Shown: positions 1 to 10,109, counted from the first letter of the stretch. The stretch is 64,000 nt of DNA from an uncultured Alphaproteobacteria bacterium (GCA_902610255.1 CACLUX010000001.1:62001-126000), one strand, 5' to 3'. Notes: generated by a model not told the origin, from the letters alone. Numbers and translations: made by a program.

Positions 1-1
1 A

Positions 2-535
2 AGCCTATTAAAATTTAATTATAAAGTTATTTGTTTACACGGATATCTTCAAACAAAACAAATAGTCTCAAAAAATGTTAAGTTTATCTTCACTCCTACA
101 GCAGATGAAATGTTAAAAGAAGCAAAAAAATATAAATCTATCGACTTAGGAATTTTTAATGCTGCGGTAAGTGATTATAAAGCTAAAAAATATAATAAAC
201 TGAAAATTAAGAAAAAAAATGGACTGTCTTTAAAATTAACCAATAACCCTGATATTTTAAGATCAATGTCATTTGGTAAATATAAACCTAAAGTTACAGT
301 CGGATTTGCTTATGAAACAAATGATGTATTTCAAAATGCAAAAAAAAAATTGCTTTCCAAAAATTGTGATTATCTAGTTTTGAACTTTCCAACAGCAGAA
401 GATAAAATTTTTAATTCAAAATACAATAATGGTATTTTAATTGGAAGATCAGGTGATTTTTTAAATTTAGGAAATGTAACTAAAACAATTTTTGCAAATA
501 AAATTGTTAAATACATTAGCAATAGAAAGAATTAG
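2..535 (+). CDS. coaBC: CoaBC, C-terminal phosphopantothenate-cysteine ligase (CoaB) part, cut by the left edge
   Basis: The reading frame is open from base 2, so this is the 3' end of a gene that starts outside the window. About 177 codons are visible. The segment matches the CoaB half: a TPTADEM stretch, AVSDYK (family AxADY/W), LTNNPDIL and VGFAYET (family VGFAAET), then NCDYLVLNF. CoaB condenses 4'-phosphopantothenate with cysteine in coenzyme A synthesis; the fused CoaC half that decarboxylates the product should lie to the left. The stop codon is one base before the dut start, so the two genes are probably co-transcribed. The N-terminal half is unseen, so the fusion is inferred from the usual bacterial form. 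Confidence 0.85.
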   Translation, partial: SLLKFNYKVICLHGYLQTKQIVSKNVKFIFTPTADEMLKEAKKYKSIDLGIFNAAVSDYKAKKYNKLKIKKKNGLSLKLTNNPDILRSMSFGKYKPKVTVGFAYETNDVFQNAKKKLLSKNCDYLVLNFPTAEDKIFNSKYNNGILIGRSGDFLNLGNVTKTIFANKIVKYISNRKN

Positions 536-536
536 G

Positions 537-980
537 ATGGTTTATATAAAAGTAAAAAAGATAAATGATAACGTTACTCTTCCAACTTATGAGACATCAT
601 CTAGTGCCGGAATGGATATTAGAGCATACTTACCTAATGGAAAAGTTAGCATACTACCAAAAGAAACAAAACTAATTGGAACAGGATTATTTTTTGAAAT
701 TCCAAATGGATTAGAAGTTCAAATTAGACCTCGAAGTGGACTGGCTGTGAAAAACTTTATTACTGTTCTTAACAGCCCAGGAACTATAGATGCTGACTAT
801 CGAGGGGAAATAAAAGTGATTTTAATAAATCATGGATCAAAAATGTTTGAAATTGAAGATAAAATGAGGATTGCACAAATGGTTGTGTCAAAATATGAAA
901 AGGTTAATTTTGAACTAGTAAGTCATTTAAGTGAAAGCGAGAGGGGGAGTGGTGGTTTTGGATCAACAGGAACAAAGTGA
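537..980 (+). CDS. dut: dUTP diphosphatase
   Basis: Hydrolyses dUTP to dUMP and pyrophosphate, keeping uracil out of DNA and supplying dTMP synthesis. The 147-residue product has the trimeric dUTPase motifs in order: AGMDIRA (24-30), RPRSG (64-68), GTIDADYRGEI with catalytic-region Asp85 and Tyr88, and the C-terminal glycine-rich arm RGSGGFGSTG (about 136-145) that closes over the phosphates. An in-frame ATG at 492 lies inside coaBC; ATG 537 is preferred because it directly follows the coaBC stop and gives the normal family length. The end overlaps the following ThiF-like gene, indicating translational coupling. Confidence 0.95.
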   Translation: MVYIKVKKINDNVTLPTYETSSSAGMDIRAYLPNGKVSILPKETKLIGTGLFFEIPNGLEVQIRPRSGLAVKNFITVLNSPGTIDADYRGEIKVILINHGSKMFEIEDKMRIAQMVVSKYEKVNFELVSHLSESERGSGGFGSTGTK

Positions 981-1701
981 AAAACTGATTGAAGAGTTTG
1001 GAAGACAAATTTTAGTTCCTGGGATAAATGAAGAGGGGCAACTAAATATCTCTAAGAAAAAAATTTGTATAATTGGCTTAGGTGCTCTGGGAACAGTTGC
1101 ATCACAATATCTTGTTCGAGCTGGGATTGGTGAGATACACCTTATTGATTATGATATTATAGAGAAGTCAAATTTACATCGTCAAATTAATTATGATAAA
1201 GATGATGTTGGTAAATCTAAATCAAACATTTCAAAACATAAACTAAATAATATAAATGACTCAACAATAATAAAAGAGCATTCTTTAAATTTTGAGTCTT
1301 TCATAAAAAAAAATCCAAATAATAATTTTGATTTAATATTTGATTGCACGGATAATCATCAGAATAAAATTTTTTCTTCAAAATATTCTAAAGCTAATAA
1401 AATCTCATTTGTATCCATATCAATTAACTCTTCAGAGGGCATATACTTTGCACAAAACAATGAAGAAAATAATCCATTATGTTTTGAGTGTCTATTTCCT
1501 AAAGTTGATCAGAATCACCGCTGTCTTAACAGCGCAATGATAGGTCCAGTTGCAGGATTTGTTACTAGTTTTGCTTGTATGAAAATTATATTTGCCCTTG
1601 CAAAAATTAAAACTCAACTGAAAAGTGAAATCAATTTGATAGACCTTTTGACTTCAGACATAAACAAACTACAATTGAGTAATAAAGATTGTCCTCATTA
1701 A
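952..1701 (+). CDS. moeB: ThiF/MoeB-family adenylyltransferase (E1-like), MoeB or ThiF
   Basis: E1-like enzyme that adenylates the C-terminal glycine of a sulfur-carrier protein (MoaD or ThiS) for molybdopterin or thiamine synthesis. Visible: the FGRQI N-terminus, a nucleotide-binding IGLGALG loop, the LIDYDIIEKSNLHRQ segment, DCTDNH, and CFEC with a later Cys in RCLNSAMIGPVAG. The family normally carries two CxxC zinc pairs; here the second ends as CPH at the stop, so its last cysteine is missing. The start is uncertain: GTG 931, GTG 949, GTG 952 and TTG 958 are in frame, and a GAGGGGGAG ribosome-binding site at 941-949 favours 952 or 958. It overlaps dut. MoeB versus ThiF cannot be settled from sequence alone. 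Confidence 0.8.
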   Translation: MVLDQQEQSEKLIEEFGRQILVPGINEEGQLNISKKKICIIGLGALGTVASQYLVRAGIGEIHLIDYDIIEKSNLHRQINYDKDDVGKSKSNISKHKLNNINDSTIIKEHSLNFESFIKKNPNNNFDLIFDCTDNHQNKIFSSKYSKANKISFVSISINSSEGIYFAQNNEENNPLCFECLFPKVDQNHRCLNSAMIGPVAGFVTSFACMKIIFALAKIKTQLKSEINLIDLLTSDINKLQLSNKDCPH

Positions 1702-1702
1702 G

Positions 1703-2218
1703 ATGAATACATTTACACCTCAATCTAGTTATAGTTATGAAGAAATCATTGAGTGTGGGAAAGGAAATTTATTTGGAAAGGGAAATGCTCAACTACCAGC
1801 ACCTCCTATGCTTATGTTTGATCGCATCACTAATGTCAATAAAGATGGCGGGGTACATGGAAAAGGAGAGATAACTGCTGAACTGGATATTAACGCAGAT
1901 TTATGGTTCTTTAAATGCCATTTCTTGGGTGATCCTATAATGCCCGGATGTTTGGGTCTTGACGCTTTATGGCAAATGTTGGGTTTTTATTTAGGTTGGC
2001 TTGGGTATCCTGGGAAAGGTCGTGCTTTGGGTGTTGGGGAAATAAAATTTGTTGAAGAAATAAAACCCGACAAAGAATTAATAAAATATAAAGTTAGCTT
2101 AAAAAAATCTTTAAATAAAAAAGGGTTGTCAATAGGGTATGGAGATGGGCAGATAATTCACCAAGAAAAAATAATTTACCATGCCAATGATTTAAGAGTG
2201 GGTTTATTCAATGAGTAA
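1703..2218 (+). CDS. fabA: 3-hydroxydecanoyl-ACP dehydratase/isomerase FabA
   Basis: Dehydrates 3-hydroxyacyl-ACP and isomerises trans-2- to cis-3-decenoyl-ACP, the step that starts unsaturated fatty acid synthesis. At 171 residues it has the E. coli length. The active-site helix is clear: [22 protein letters not shown] with His73 and Asp87 at the positions of E. coli His70 and Asp84. It starts one base after the ThiF-like gene and overlaps fabB by 8 bases, forming a fabA-fabB-fabI operon as is usual in Alphaproteobacteria. It implies anaerobic-type, desaturase-independent production of unsaturated membrane lipids. Confidence 0.97.
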   Translation: MNTFTPQSSYSYEEIIECGKGNLFGKGNAQLPAPPMLMFDRITNVNKDGGVHGKGEITAELDINADLWFFKCHFLGDPIMPGCLGLDALWQMLGFYLGWLGYPGKGRALGVGEIKFVEEIKPDKELIKYKVSLKKSLNKKGLSIGYGDGQIIHQEKIIYHANDLRVGLFNE

Positions 2219-3428
2219 TAAAAGAGTTGTCGTTACTGGATACGGCATTGTTTCTTGTATAGGAGATAATAAAAAAGAGGTTTTACAGAGCTTAAGAGAT
2301 GTGAAATCTGGGATTAGTCATTGCAAGGAATATGAAGAACTTGGAATGAGAAGTCATGTACATGGAAAACCTAAAATAAATATTGAAGAAAATGTAGATC
2401 GAAAAATTTTGCGTTTTATGGGGGAAGGTGCAGCATACAATTATATTGCAATGAAAGAGGCAATTGAACATTCAGGTCTTGATGAGAAACTTATATCTAA
2501 TGTTAATACCGGGTTAGTGATGGGGTCAGGTGGGCCTTCAACGTATCAACTACAACAAGCATTTGATATAGCGAGAGAAAAAGGTGTTAAAAAAATTGGA
2601 CCTTATATGGTTACTAGAACAATGGCATCAGGAAATTCTGCTACTTTAGCAACTCCTTTTAAAATTAAAGGTGTAAATTACTCCATTAGTTCAGCTTGTT
2701 CGACAAGTTTGCACTGCATTGGCAATGCTTATGATCTCATTAGACATGGTCAACAAGAGATTGTATTTGCTGGTGGTGGCGAAGAAACACATTGGACAAT
2801 GTCAATTTTATTTGATGCTATGGGTGCTTTATCAAGTAAATATAATGAAACACCTGAAGTTGCTTCTCGAGCTTACGACTCCTCAAGAGATGGGTTTGTC
2901 ATTGGGGGAGGTGCAGGTGTTTTAGTAGTTGAGAGCCTTGATAGTGCAAAAGCAAGAGGGGCCAATATTGTTGCAGAAATTCAAGGTTTCGGTCAGACTT
3001 CAGATGGATATGACATGGTTCAGCCCTCTGGAGAAGGGGCAGTAAGGTGTATGCAGATGGCAACACAGGGTAGACCTGTTGATTATATCAACGCTCATGG
3101 AACATCAACACCTGTCGGAGACATGATTGAGTTACAAGGTATTAAAGAGGTTTTTGGAGATAGCATTCCTCCAACTAGCTCTACAAAATCGCTAACGGGT
3201 CATTCATTAGGAGCAACTGGTGTGCAAGAAGCCGTTTACTCTCTTTTAATGATGGAAAATGATTTTATGGTTGAGTCGGCCAATATTACAAACTTAGATG
3301 AAAAGGCTGAAGGAATGAACATTCTCTTAGAGAATAAAAATGATATCAAAATCAATTCTATACTTTCAAATAGTTTTGGTTTTGGCGGAACGAATGCATC
3401 TATCTATCTAACTAGCTTTAATGAGTAA
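2211..3428 (+). CDS. fabB: 3-oxoacyl-ACP synthase I (FabB)
   Basis: Condensing enzyme that elongates acyl-ACP with malonyl-ACP, including the cis-3-decenoyl product of FabA. The 405-residue thiolase-fold protein has the Cys-His-His triad: Cys163 in [10 protein letters not shown], His296 in [11 protein letters not shown] and His331 in [10 protein letters not shown], plus the C-terminal [11 protein letters not shown] motif. The length and the position right after fabA support FabB over FabF. It overlaps fabA by 8 bases and fabI by 8 bases (ATGAGTAA-type junctions), so translation of the three genes is probably coupled. Confidence 0.96.
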   Translation: MSNKRVVVTGYGIVSCIGDNKKEVLQSLRDVKSGISHCKEYEELGMRSHVHGKPKINIEENVDRKILRFMGEGAAYNYIAMKEAIEHSGLDEKLISNVNTGLVMGSGGPSTYQLQQAFDIAREKGVKKIGPYMVTRTMASGNSATLATPFKIKGVNYSISSACSTSLHCIGNAYDLIRHGQQEIVFAGGGEETHWTMSILFDAMGALSSKYNETPEVASRAYDSSRDGFVIGGGAGVLVVESLDSAKARGANIVAEIQGFGQTSDGYDMVQPSGEGAVRCMQMATQGRPVDYINAHGTSTPVGDMIELQGIKEVFGDSIPPTSSTKSLTGHSLGATGVQEAVYSLLMMENDFMVESANITNLDEKAEGMNILLENKNDIKINSILSNSFGFGGTNASIYLTSFNE

Positions 3429-4197
3429 AATTTTAGAGGGCAAAAAAGGATTGGTTGTTGGTATAGCCAATGATCATTCTATTGCGTGGGGCATTGCAAA
3501 GTCCTTGAGTGATGAAGGTGCAAGTATGTATTTAACCTATCAGAATGACTCAATAAAAAAAAGAGTTGAACCCCTATCTGAGAAAATTAACTGCTTAGGA
3601 ATTATGCCTTGTGATGTATCTGACACATCTTCTCTTGAAAATGTTTTTAATGGAATTGAGGGTAATATTGATTTTTTTGTCCATGCCGTTGCCTATTCAG
3701 ATAAAAATGAGCTATCAGGTAAATATTTAAATACCACAAGAGAAAATTTTCTTAAAACACTACATATTTCTGCATACTCTTTAACTGAAATGGTGAGGAT
3801 GCTTTCGCCAAAAATGAATGATGGTGCATCAATCATGGCCCTTACTTATTATGGGTCCACAAGATATATGCAAAGTTATAATGTAATGGGTGTTGCAAAG
3901 GCTGCATTGGAAACCTCTATAAAGTATCTTGCTGTTGATATGGGTGACAGAGGTATTAGGGTTAATGCAATTTCAGCTGGCCCGATGAGAACTTTAGCAG
4001 GTGCCGTTATAAACAAATCAAGAAAGATTTATAATTATACTATTGAAAATTCTCCTATAAAAAAACCATTGTCATTGGAAGATATTGGTAAGTCATCTGT
4101 TTACTTAATGAGCGATCTTTCTAAAGGCGTTACAGGTGAAATTCTTTATGTAGATAATGGCTATAACAATGTAGGAATGAGTATTCAAGATTTGTAG
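3421..4197 (+). CDS. fabI: Enoyl-ACP reductase (NADH) FabI
   Basis: Carries out the last reduction of each fatty acid elongation cycle, trans-2-enoyl-ACP to acyl-ACP. The 258-residue short-chain-dehydrogenase-fold protein shows the FabI start [20 protein letters not shown] (residues 7-26) rather than the classical TGxxxGxG of ordinary SDRs, and the FabI-type YxxxxxxK pair Tyr153 and Lys160 in [23 protein letters not shown] is also typical. This is the triclosan-target family. It is the last gene of the fab operon; no clear terminator follows before the small secreted protein 28 bases downstream. Confidence 0.95.
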   Translation: MSKILEGKKGLVVGIANDHSIAWGIAKSLSDEGASMYLTYQNDSIKKRVEPLSEKINCLGIMPCDVSDTSSLENVFNGIEGNIDFFVHAVAYSDKNELSGKYLNTTRENFLKTLHISAYSLTEMVRMLSPKMNDGASIMALTYYGSTRYMQSYNVMGVAKAALETSIKYLAVDMGDRGIRVNAISAGPMRTLAGAVINKSRKIYNYTIENSPIKKPLSLEDIGKSSVYLMSDLSKGVTGEILYVDNGYNNVGMSIQDL

Positions 4198-4225
4198 AAA
4201 TAAAAAAAGTATATAAACTGACCCA

Positions 4226-4585
4226 ATGAAGAAAATCTTTTTAGTTCCTGTAATGTTTTTATTTTTGTTTTTAAGTAAATTTGCATTTGCTTTTCACGAT
4301 GTTGAAGTTGCAAATGAAGATGTAGCGGCTTTAGGTGGTTTGTGGACTCAAATATATGTGTATGAAGAGTATTGTGCCGATAATCAATACTACGAGGTAA
4401 TATTAGACAGATTGCCGAACAGTCCTAGATTTGACAGATATTCTTCTGAATTAGAGCACTTAACAAACGATCAAGAACTTGCTTGGGAGAGAGGTGGGTT
4501 AGGAGCATCAGCTGTAATATCTGCTGGTGAAACTGACTGTGATACGATGGCTACAGTCATTTGGGAGTGGTTTGGAGAAAACTAA
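4226..4585 (+). CDS. Small secreted protein of unknown function
   Basis: I do not recognise this 119-residue protein. It begins with a lysine pair and a hydrophobic segment (residues 4-22) ending in a signal-peptidase-like SKFAFAF site, so it should be exported; the mature part is about 96 residues and acidic. Two cysteines, in EEYCADN and ETDCDTM, could form a disulfide. Aromatic residues are frequent (YVYEEY, YYEV, IWEWFGEN). No transmembrane segment follows the signal. It lies 28 bases after fabI on the same strand and may be read with it, but nothing in its sequence links it to lipid synthesis. Confidence 0.7.
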   Translation: MKKIFLVPVMFLFLFLSKFAFAFHDVEVANEDVAALGGLWTQIYVYEEYCADNQYYEVILDRLPNSPRFDRYSSELEHLTNDQELAWERGGLGASAVISAGETDCDTMATVIWEWFGEN

Positions 4586-4602
4586 TATCTAATCTTAGAA
4601 AA

Positions 4603-4635
4603 AGTAGCACAAATTTTTCTAAAATCTGCGCTACT
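4603..4635 (-). terminator. Hairpin terminator between the small secreted protein and pnp
   Basis: Arms AGTAGCAC (4603-4610) and GCGCTACT (4628-4635) pair over 8 positions with one A/C mismatch on the plus strand, which becomes a G-U pair on the minus strand. The stem continues into AT-rich pairs inside the loop. On the minus strand the second arm is followed by TTTTTC, so it fits best as the intrinsic terminator of the rpsO-pnp end of the operon; the plus strand also has a T run a few bases later. It sits between convergent genes. Confidence 0.65.
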
Positions 4636-4644
4636 GATTATTTT

Positions 4645-6708
4645 TTAGACTTCTTTCATGCTGAGCTTTACTTTACCCGCACGATCTACGTCGAGCACTT
4701 TAACTTGAACTTCTTGTCCTTCAGATAAAACATCAGAGACATTCTCGACTCTTTTTTGTGAAATTTGTGAGACATGGAGTAATCCGTCTCTTGCACCCAT
4801 AAAGTTTACAAAAGCTCCAAACTCAACAATTTTTACAACTTTACCTGTGTAGACTTTTCCAACTTCAGGTTCTGCTACAATGTCTTCCACCATTTGTTTA
4901 GCTTTATTAATTGACTCTTCATTGCTGGATGCAATTTTTACAATTCCATCATCATTGACTTCTAGTTTTGCTCCAGAAACTTCGACTATGTTTTTAATTA
5001 CTTTACCGCCTGAGCCAATAACATCTTTTATTTTAGCTTTATCAATAGTGATTGAGATTACTTGAGGAGCATGCTTAGAAAATTTTGTTCGAGCTTCTGG
5101 TAAGGCATCTGACATGACACCAATAATGTGTTTTCTTCCACCTGATGCTTGATTTAAAGCAATTTCCATAATTTCTTTAGTAATACTGGTAATCTTAATA
5201 TCCATTTGAAGAGAAGTAATACCATCCATAGTACCAGCAACTTTGAAGTCCATATCTCCTAAGTGATCTTCATCACCTAAGATATCGCTAAGCACTACAA
5301 AGTCCTCGCCTTCTTTGATTAGACCCATCGCTATGCCACCAATATGTTTTTTAATTGGTACACCCGCTGCCATCAAAGCAAGGGATGAGCCACATACTGT
5401 AGCCATAGAACTAGAACCATTGGATTCAGTTATCTCAGATACTAATCTTAGTGTGTATGGGAAATCCTCTTTTTTTGGTAACATTGGATGAACTGCACGC
5501 CATGCTAGTTTTCCATGACCAATTTCTCTTCTACCAGTTGCTCCTACTCTTCCTACTTCTCCTACAGAGTAAGGAGGAAAATTATAATGCAACATAAAAT
5601 GTTGTTTGTGCATAGGATCAAGAGAGTCAATCATTTGCTCATCATCGCCCGTTCCTAATGTGGTAACAACTAATGCTTGAGTTTCTCCACGAGTAAAGAG
5701 ACTTGAACCATGAGCTCGAGGAAGAATGTCTAATTCACATGTAATTTGTCTTACTTCATCTAATTTTCTTCCATCAATACGGCTTTTATTTTTGATTATA
5801 TCGCCTCGAACTACTTCTTTTTCTATATCTTTGATAATTGTTGTAGCGGCTAAAATCTGATCATCTTCAACGTTGTCGATAATAGAAGATCTGATCTCTG
5901 TAAGTTTTTGACTTCGCTCTTGTTTATCAACTAAACCGTATGCTTCACGAATAGGATCTGAAATTTTACTTTCAACGTCTTTTTGTAAACCTTCATAAAA
6001 ATCAGGTAGGCTTGGGACTTCAAAAGTCTTAATTTCTGTTTTGCTTGCAAAGCTTTGAACTTCTTTAATAAATGTCTGATAAAAATCATGTCCAAACATT
6101 ACTGCCTCTAGCATGATGTTCTCAGAGAGTTCTTGGGCTTCAGACTCAACCATTAGGACACCCTCTTCTGTTCCAGCTACAACAAGATCTAGTTCAGAGT
6201 TTTCCATATCTTGGATAGATGGATTTGCAACTAGCTTTCCATCTATATATCCAACTCTAGCAGAGCCCAAAGTACCTGCCACAGGAAGACCTGAAATCGC
6301 TAATGCTGCGCCAGTTGCATACATAGCAATAATATCAGGGTCAACAACGCTATCGTAAGATAGCACAGTTAATGTTACTTGAGTTTCATTTTTAAAGTTT
6401 TTGTGAAATAGAGGCCTAATAGGTCTATCAATTAAACGACTTGTTAATGTTTCTCTTTCAGTCGGTCTTGCCTCTCTTTTAAAAAAACCCCCCGGTATTT
6501 TACCTGAGGCATAATATTTTTCCTGATAGTTAACTGTTAATGGGAAAAAATCAATATCAGGTTTTTGTGTTTTTGCTGCACAAATATTAGCCATAACCAT
6601 TGTTTCGCCACAGGTTACAACCACAGATGCGTCTGCTTGTTTTGCTATTCGATTTGTTTCTAGTGTAATTTGTTGGTTACCCAACTCAAATTTATGTTCT
6701 ATTTTCAT
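4645..6708 (-). CDS. pnp: Polyribonucleotide nucleotidyltransferase (PNPase)
   Basis: Processive 3'-5' phosphorolytic RNase of mRNA decay. The 687-residue protein has the full layout: two RNase PH domains separated by an all-alpha linker, with [26 protein letters not shown] in the first and [14 protein letters not shown] and [19 protein letters not shown] in the second, then a KH domain ([17 protein letters not shown]) and a C-terminal S1 domain ([20 protein letters not shown]) ending soon after VKLSMKEV. It is the last gene of the nusA-infB-rbfA-truB-rpsO-pnp run, 29 bases after rpsO, the order conserved in most Proteobacteria. A hairpin follows the stop. Confidence 0.97.
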   Translation of the reverse strand: MKIEHKFELGNQQITLETNRIAKQADASVVVTCGETMVMANICAAKTQKPDIDFFPLTVNYQEKYYASGKIPGGFFKREARPTERETLTSRLIDRPIRPLFHKNFKNETQVTLTVLSYDSVVDPDIIAMYATGAALAISGLPVAGTLGSARVGYIDGKLVANPSIQDMENSELDLVVAGTEEGVLMVESEAQELSENIMLEAVMFGHDFYQTFIKEVQSFASKTEIKTFEVPSLPDFYEGLQKDVESKISDPIREAYGLVDKQERSQKLTEIRSSIIDNVEDDQILAATTIIKDIEKEVVRGDIIKNKSRIDGRKLDEVRQITCELDILPRAHGSSLFTRGETQALVVTTLGTGDDEQMIDSLDPMHKQHFMLHYNFPPYSVGEVGRVGATGRREIGHGKLAWRAVHPMLPKKEDFPYTLRLVSEITESNGSSSMATVCGSSLALMAAGVPIKKHIGGIAMGLIKEGEDFVVLSDILGDEDHLGDMDFKVAGTMDGITSLQMDIKITSITKEIMEIALNQASGGRKHIIGVMSDALPEARTKFSKHAPQVISITIDKAKIKDVIGSGGKVIKNIVEVSGAKLEVNDDGIVKIASSNEESINKAKQMVEDIVAEPEVGKVYTGKVVKIVEFGAFVNFMGARDGLLHVSQISQKRVENVSDVLSEGQEVQVKVLDVDRAGKVKLSMKEV

Positions 6709-6737
6709 CTTCCTCTTTCTTTGTAGCTAATTAAAAA

Positions 6738-6992
6738 TTATTTTTTTCTTAGCTTTAGTTTATCTGCTACTTCTGTGTACTTTCCTACATCCCTCTTCTT
6801 TAAATACGCCATCAATCTATTTCTTTTACCAACCATCATCAGCAGACCTCTTCGAGAATGAAAATCTTTCTTATGGATTTTGATATGTTCTGTTAACAGA
6901 TTAATTTTTTTTGTGAGAAAAAAAATTTGGGACTCTGGTGAACCAGTGTCATTATCAGCACGAGCTATATCGTTTATTTGTATTTCCGACAT
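6738..6992 (-). CDS. rpsO: Ribosomal protein uS15
   Basis: Small-subunit primary binding protein of the 16S rRNA central domain. Recognised by [35 protein letters not shown] and the basic end. An upstream in-frame ATG at 7019 exists, but ATG 6992 is chosen because an AAAGGAG ribosome-binding site lies a few bases before it and the product then starts MSEIQ, giving 84 residues, slightly below the usual 88-89. It sits between truB and pnp as in most bacteria. In E. coli S15 represses its own mRNA; no comparable structure is evident to me here. Confidence 0.95.
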   Translation of the reverse strand: MSEIQINDIARADNDTGSPESQIFFLTKKINLLTEHIKIHKKDFHSRRGLLMMVGKRNRLMAYLKKRDVGKYTEVADKLKLRKK

Positions 6993-7040
6993 CAATACTC
7001 CTTTCAAAGTAAACATCATCTGACCAGGATGTCGCCCAGT

Positions 7041-7739
7041 TCAAATGGTAATTAGATTGGTATGTAAATCATTTATACTTGAGAAATCAAGGATTTTTTC
7101 ATAAGGAATAGCTTGATTTATATCAAAAGTCCCTATTTTCAATCTTTTAATCATACTTGCATAAGCTATATCACCTAGGGAATTTGCAAATTCTTCTGCG
7201 AATGCCCTCACATAAAATCCTGAATGGCAATTCAACTCAACTCTCATTTTTGAGCTATTAGAAGATAGAATTTTTAAACTTTGAACTGATACTTTTTTAT
7301 AACGATCTTCTATAGCTTTATTATCTCTAGCGAGTTCATAAAAATTTTTACCATTTAATTTATGCGCAGAAAAGTCTGGTATTTTTTGTTGATATGTTCC
7401 TATGAACTTTTTTAAATGTGAAACTCTTTCATTTATATTATGCGAGGACGACTCCATTTTAAAGAATCTACCCTCTGAGTCTAAAGTATTTGTTGAAGCA
7501 CCAAATCGTATCTCAACCTCATAGCTTTTTTTTTCTTGATGTATATTTGGTATTTTCTTCGTAGCTTTATTAATACCTACTAATAATAAACCAGAAGCTA
7601 AAGGGTCCAGAGTTCCAGCAAAGCCAATTTTTTTAAACGAATAACGAAATTTTAATTTTCTAATAACTCCAAATGACTCTATACCCTGTGGTTTATTTAT
7701 TAATAACCATCCATCACTGTGAAAGTTTTCTTTTACCAA
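7041..7739 (-). CDS. truB: tRNA pseudouridine-55 synthase
   Basis: Makes pseudouridine 55 in the T-loop of nearly all tRNAs. The 232-residue protein is shorter than E. coli TruB (314) and lacks most of the C-terminal PUA-like extension. The catalytic loop is GFAGTLDPLASGLLLVGI with Asp45 as nucleophile, followed by KSYEVEIRFGASTNTLDSEG and the substrate-binding NCHSGFYVRAFAEEFANSLG. It starts 3 bases after the rbfA stop and is separated from rpsO by a short spacer, in the conserved order. Confidence 0.93.
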   Translation of the reverse strand: MVKENFHSDGWLLINKPQGIESFGVIRKLKFRYSFKKIGFAGTLDPLASGLLLVGINKATKKIPNIHQEKKSYEVEIRFGASTNTLDSEGRFFKMESSSHNINERVSHLKKFIGTYQQKIPDFSAHKLNGKNFYELARDNKAIEDRYKKVSVQSLKILSSNSSKMRVELNCHSGFYVRAFAEEFANSLGDIAYASMIKRLKIGTFDINQAIPYEKILDFSSINDLHTNLITI

Positions 7740-7742
7740 GAT

Positions 7743-8087
7743 CTATAATTTATCTAGAAGTGATTGTACTTTTAAAGACTCTTGAAAAGATTCATCAAAA
7801 ATTAAAGATATTTTTGGAGTATATTTACTTGTAAGAGTTCTTGCGATTAAACTTTGTATTTCTCTCAGATAAAGTTTATTAAATTCTTTAAAATCCTCCT
7901 CTGAAATATTATGAATAAGATAAATTTTTGCAAATCTTAGATCTTTGCTTACTCTAACTTCAGTTATTTCGAAACGAACAGTTGGAAATTTTAAAAGATA
8001 ATCTTTTTGAGTTACGAGATATTCAGAGACAAGCCTTTTAATTGAAAGTTCAACTTTTTTGGTTCGAAAACTTGGCTTATTGTCCAC
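7743..8087 (-). CDS. rbfA: 30S ribosome-binding factor A
   Basis: KH-fold assembly factor needed for late 16S rRNA maturation of the 30S subunit. The 114 residues show the RbfA pattern: an N-terminal basic helix (KKVELSIKRLVSEYL), VRFEITEVRVSKDLRFAKIYL and a C-terminal ISLIFDESFQESLKVQSLLDKL that matches the family's PxLxFxxDxSxxxxxxIxxLL ending. It lies one base after the infB stop and 3 bases before truB in the conserved infB-rbfA-truB order. Sequence similarity is modest, but the position makes the call firm. Confidence 0.92.
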   Translation of the reverse strand: MDNKPSFRTKKVELSIKRLVSEYLVTQKDYLLKFPTVRFEITEVRVSKDLRFAKIYLIHNISEEDFKEFNKLYLREIQSLIARTLTSKYTPKISLIFDESFQESLKVQSLLDKL

Positions 8088-8088
8088 A

Positions 8089-10101
8089 CTATAATTCTTT
8101 TTGAACTTCCTTAGTTACATAAAATTCAATTTCATCCTTTTCCAAAATATCCGAGTAGTCTTTAAATGAAATACCACACTCATAATTTTCTCTAACCTCT
8201 TTGACATCATCTTTAAAACGCTTAAGGGTTCCAACTTCTCCTTCGTGTATGATTTTACCTTCTCTAACAAGCCTGATTTTAGCAGAATTTTGGACTATAC
8301 CGTCAGTAACAAAGCAGCCTGCAATTGTACCAAACTTTGAGGATTTGAAAGTATCACGAACCTCGGCATGACCAATAATTTCCTCTTTAGTGTCTGGAGT
8401 GAGAAGACCAGAGAGCATTTTTTTCATATCATCAATTAATTCATAAATAATTGAATAATATCGTATATCTACTTTATCACGTTTTGCGATTGTTCGGGCT
8501 TGTGGGATAGCTCTGATATTAAAACCAATTACTAGCCCTTGTGCGGAACTCGCTAAACTCACATCACTTTCATTAATTGCACCAATAGCATTATGGACGA
8601 CATTTATTTTAACTTCTTCATTACCGACTTTTTCTAGTGAGGAAACTATTGCTTCAAGAGATCCTTGAACATCTGCTTTGACAATGATTGGAAGTTTTTT
8701 CATATCTCCCTTTGATACATTAGCCATCATTTCTTCCAGTGATGATTTTTTAACTGCTTCTGTATTTTCTAATTTTTTTTGTTCTTTTACTTTTTCTGTA
8801 ATATCTTTTGCGATATCCTCATTTGGCATAACATAAACTGTATCGCCTGCTTGCGGCACTGAGTCAAAACCTAATACTTCAATCGGCATTCCAGGACTAG
8901 CTGATTTAATCCTACTACCATTTTCATCGAGTAAAGCTCTAACTCTTCCATAAGATGAACCACATGTAAAATGATCACCCTCTTTAAAAGTTCCATTTTT
9001 TACTATGACAGTTGCAACAGGTCCTTTTCCCGTTTCAATTTTGGACTCAACTACAATTGCCTCAGCGAGTTTGTTATGTTCGACATTAAGATCTAGGATT
9101 TCTACTTGTAATAAAATGTTATCTAATAGTTTTTCTAGATTTGTTTTTTTAATTGCAGATATTTCAGTTTCTAATACATCTCCACTATAGCTTTCTACAA
9201 CTACCTCGTGAGTTAACAAATCATTTCTAACAATGCTTGGATCAACATCTGGTAAGTCCATTTTATTAATAGCAAGAACAATAGGAACTTTTGCTGCTTT
9301 AGCATGTGAAATTGCTTCAATTGTTTGAGGTTTAACACTATCGTTGGCAGCAACTACTAGTACAACAAGATCTGTTAAATTGGCTCCCCTCGAGCGAATA
9401 TTTGAGAAAGCTGCGTGACCAGGTGTATCCAAAAATGTAATGGGATTGTTTTTATGTTGAATTTGATACGCACCAATGTGTTGAGTAATTCCACCAGACT
9501 CTTTTGAAGTTACGTTTGTGTTTCTAAGTGCATCCAACAAAGATGTTTTACCATGATCAACATGGCCCATCACAGTTACAATTGGAGGTCTAGGCGAAAT
9601 TTTAGATATTTTTGTTTTTTGGTGATTTGCAATTTCATCTTTTAAACTAATCGCCTCTTCTCTTTTCGGTGTATGACCTAATTCTGTAACTATAAGCTCA
9701 GCAGTGTCTCCATCTATGTATTGATTGGCCGTAGCCATAATTCCACTTTTCATAAGAGCTTTTACGACATCACCTGTTTTTTCTGACATTCTACTTGCTA
9801 ATTCCTGCACAGAAATTTTTACAGGTATGTCAACTTCACGGACAATTTTTTGAGAGCTAGTTAAATTTGGTTTAAATTTTGTTTTTTGTTTTTCTCTATT
9901 TCTTTTAGTCTTTGCAAGACTGGGCATTTTTTCGTAGTCTGGTTCTTCATCTAAAAGATTATTAACTGAAATGGACGACAGTTTTTTTTGAAATGCTGTT
10001 GTATTGAGAGTAAGTTTTTTTCTGGGAGGAGCAGATGTTGTAGAGGTAGGCGTAGAAGATTTAGCCGAAGATGTATTTGTATTCTTTGTCTCTTTTGTCA
10101 T
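8089..10101 (-). CDS. infB: Translation initiation factor IF-2
   Basis: GTPase that places initiator tRNA on the 30S subunit and promotes subunit joining. G1 is GHVDHGKTS (179-187), followed by DTPGHAAF (G3) and NKMD (G4). Domains II, III (KADVQGSLEAIVSSLEKVG) and IV (RDTFKSSKFGTIAGCFVTDG) are complete. At 670 residues it is much shorter than E. coli IF-2 (890), because the N-terminal part before the IF2_N domain is reduced to about 90 Ser/Thr/Lys-rich residues. It lies 8 bases after nusA; the ylxR gene often found between them is absent. Confidence 0.96.
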   Translation of the reverse strand: MTKETKNTNTSSAKSSTPTSTTSAPPRKKLTLNTTAFQKKLSSISVNNLLDEEPDYEKMPSLAKTKRNREKQKTKFKPNLTSSQKIVREVDIPVKISVQELASRMSEKTGDVVKALMKSGIMATANQYIDGDTAELIVTELGHTPKREEAISLKDEIANHQKTKISKISPRPPIVTVMGHVDHGKTSLLDALRNTNVTSKESGGITQHIGAYQIQHKNNPITFLDTPGHAAFSNIRSRGANLTDLVVLVVAANDSVKPQTIEAISHAKAAKVPIVLAINKMDLPDVDPSIVRNDLLTHEVVVESYSGDVLETEISAIKKTNLEKLLDNILLQVEILDLNVEHNKLAEAIVVESKIETGKGPVATVIVKNGTFKEGDHFTCGSSYGRVRALLDENGSRIKSASPGMPIEVLGFDSVPQAGDTVYVMPNEDIAKDITEKVKEQKKLENTEAVKKSSLEEMMANVSKGDMKKLPIIVKADVQGSLEAIVSSLEKVGNEEVKINVVHNAIGAINESDVSLASSAQGLVIGFNIRAIPQARTIAKRDKVDIRYYSIIYELIDDMKKMLSGLLTPDTKEEIIGHAEVRDTFKSSKFGTIAGCFVTDGIVQNSAKIRLVREGKIIHEGEVGTLKRFKDDVKEVRENYECGISFKDYSDILEKDEIEFYVTKEVQKEL

Positions 10102-10109
10102 TCAAAAAA

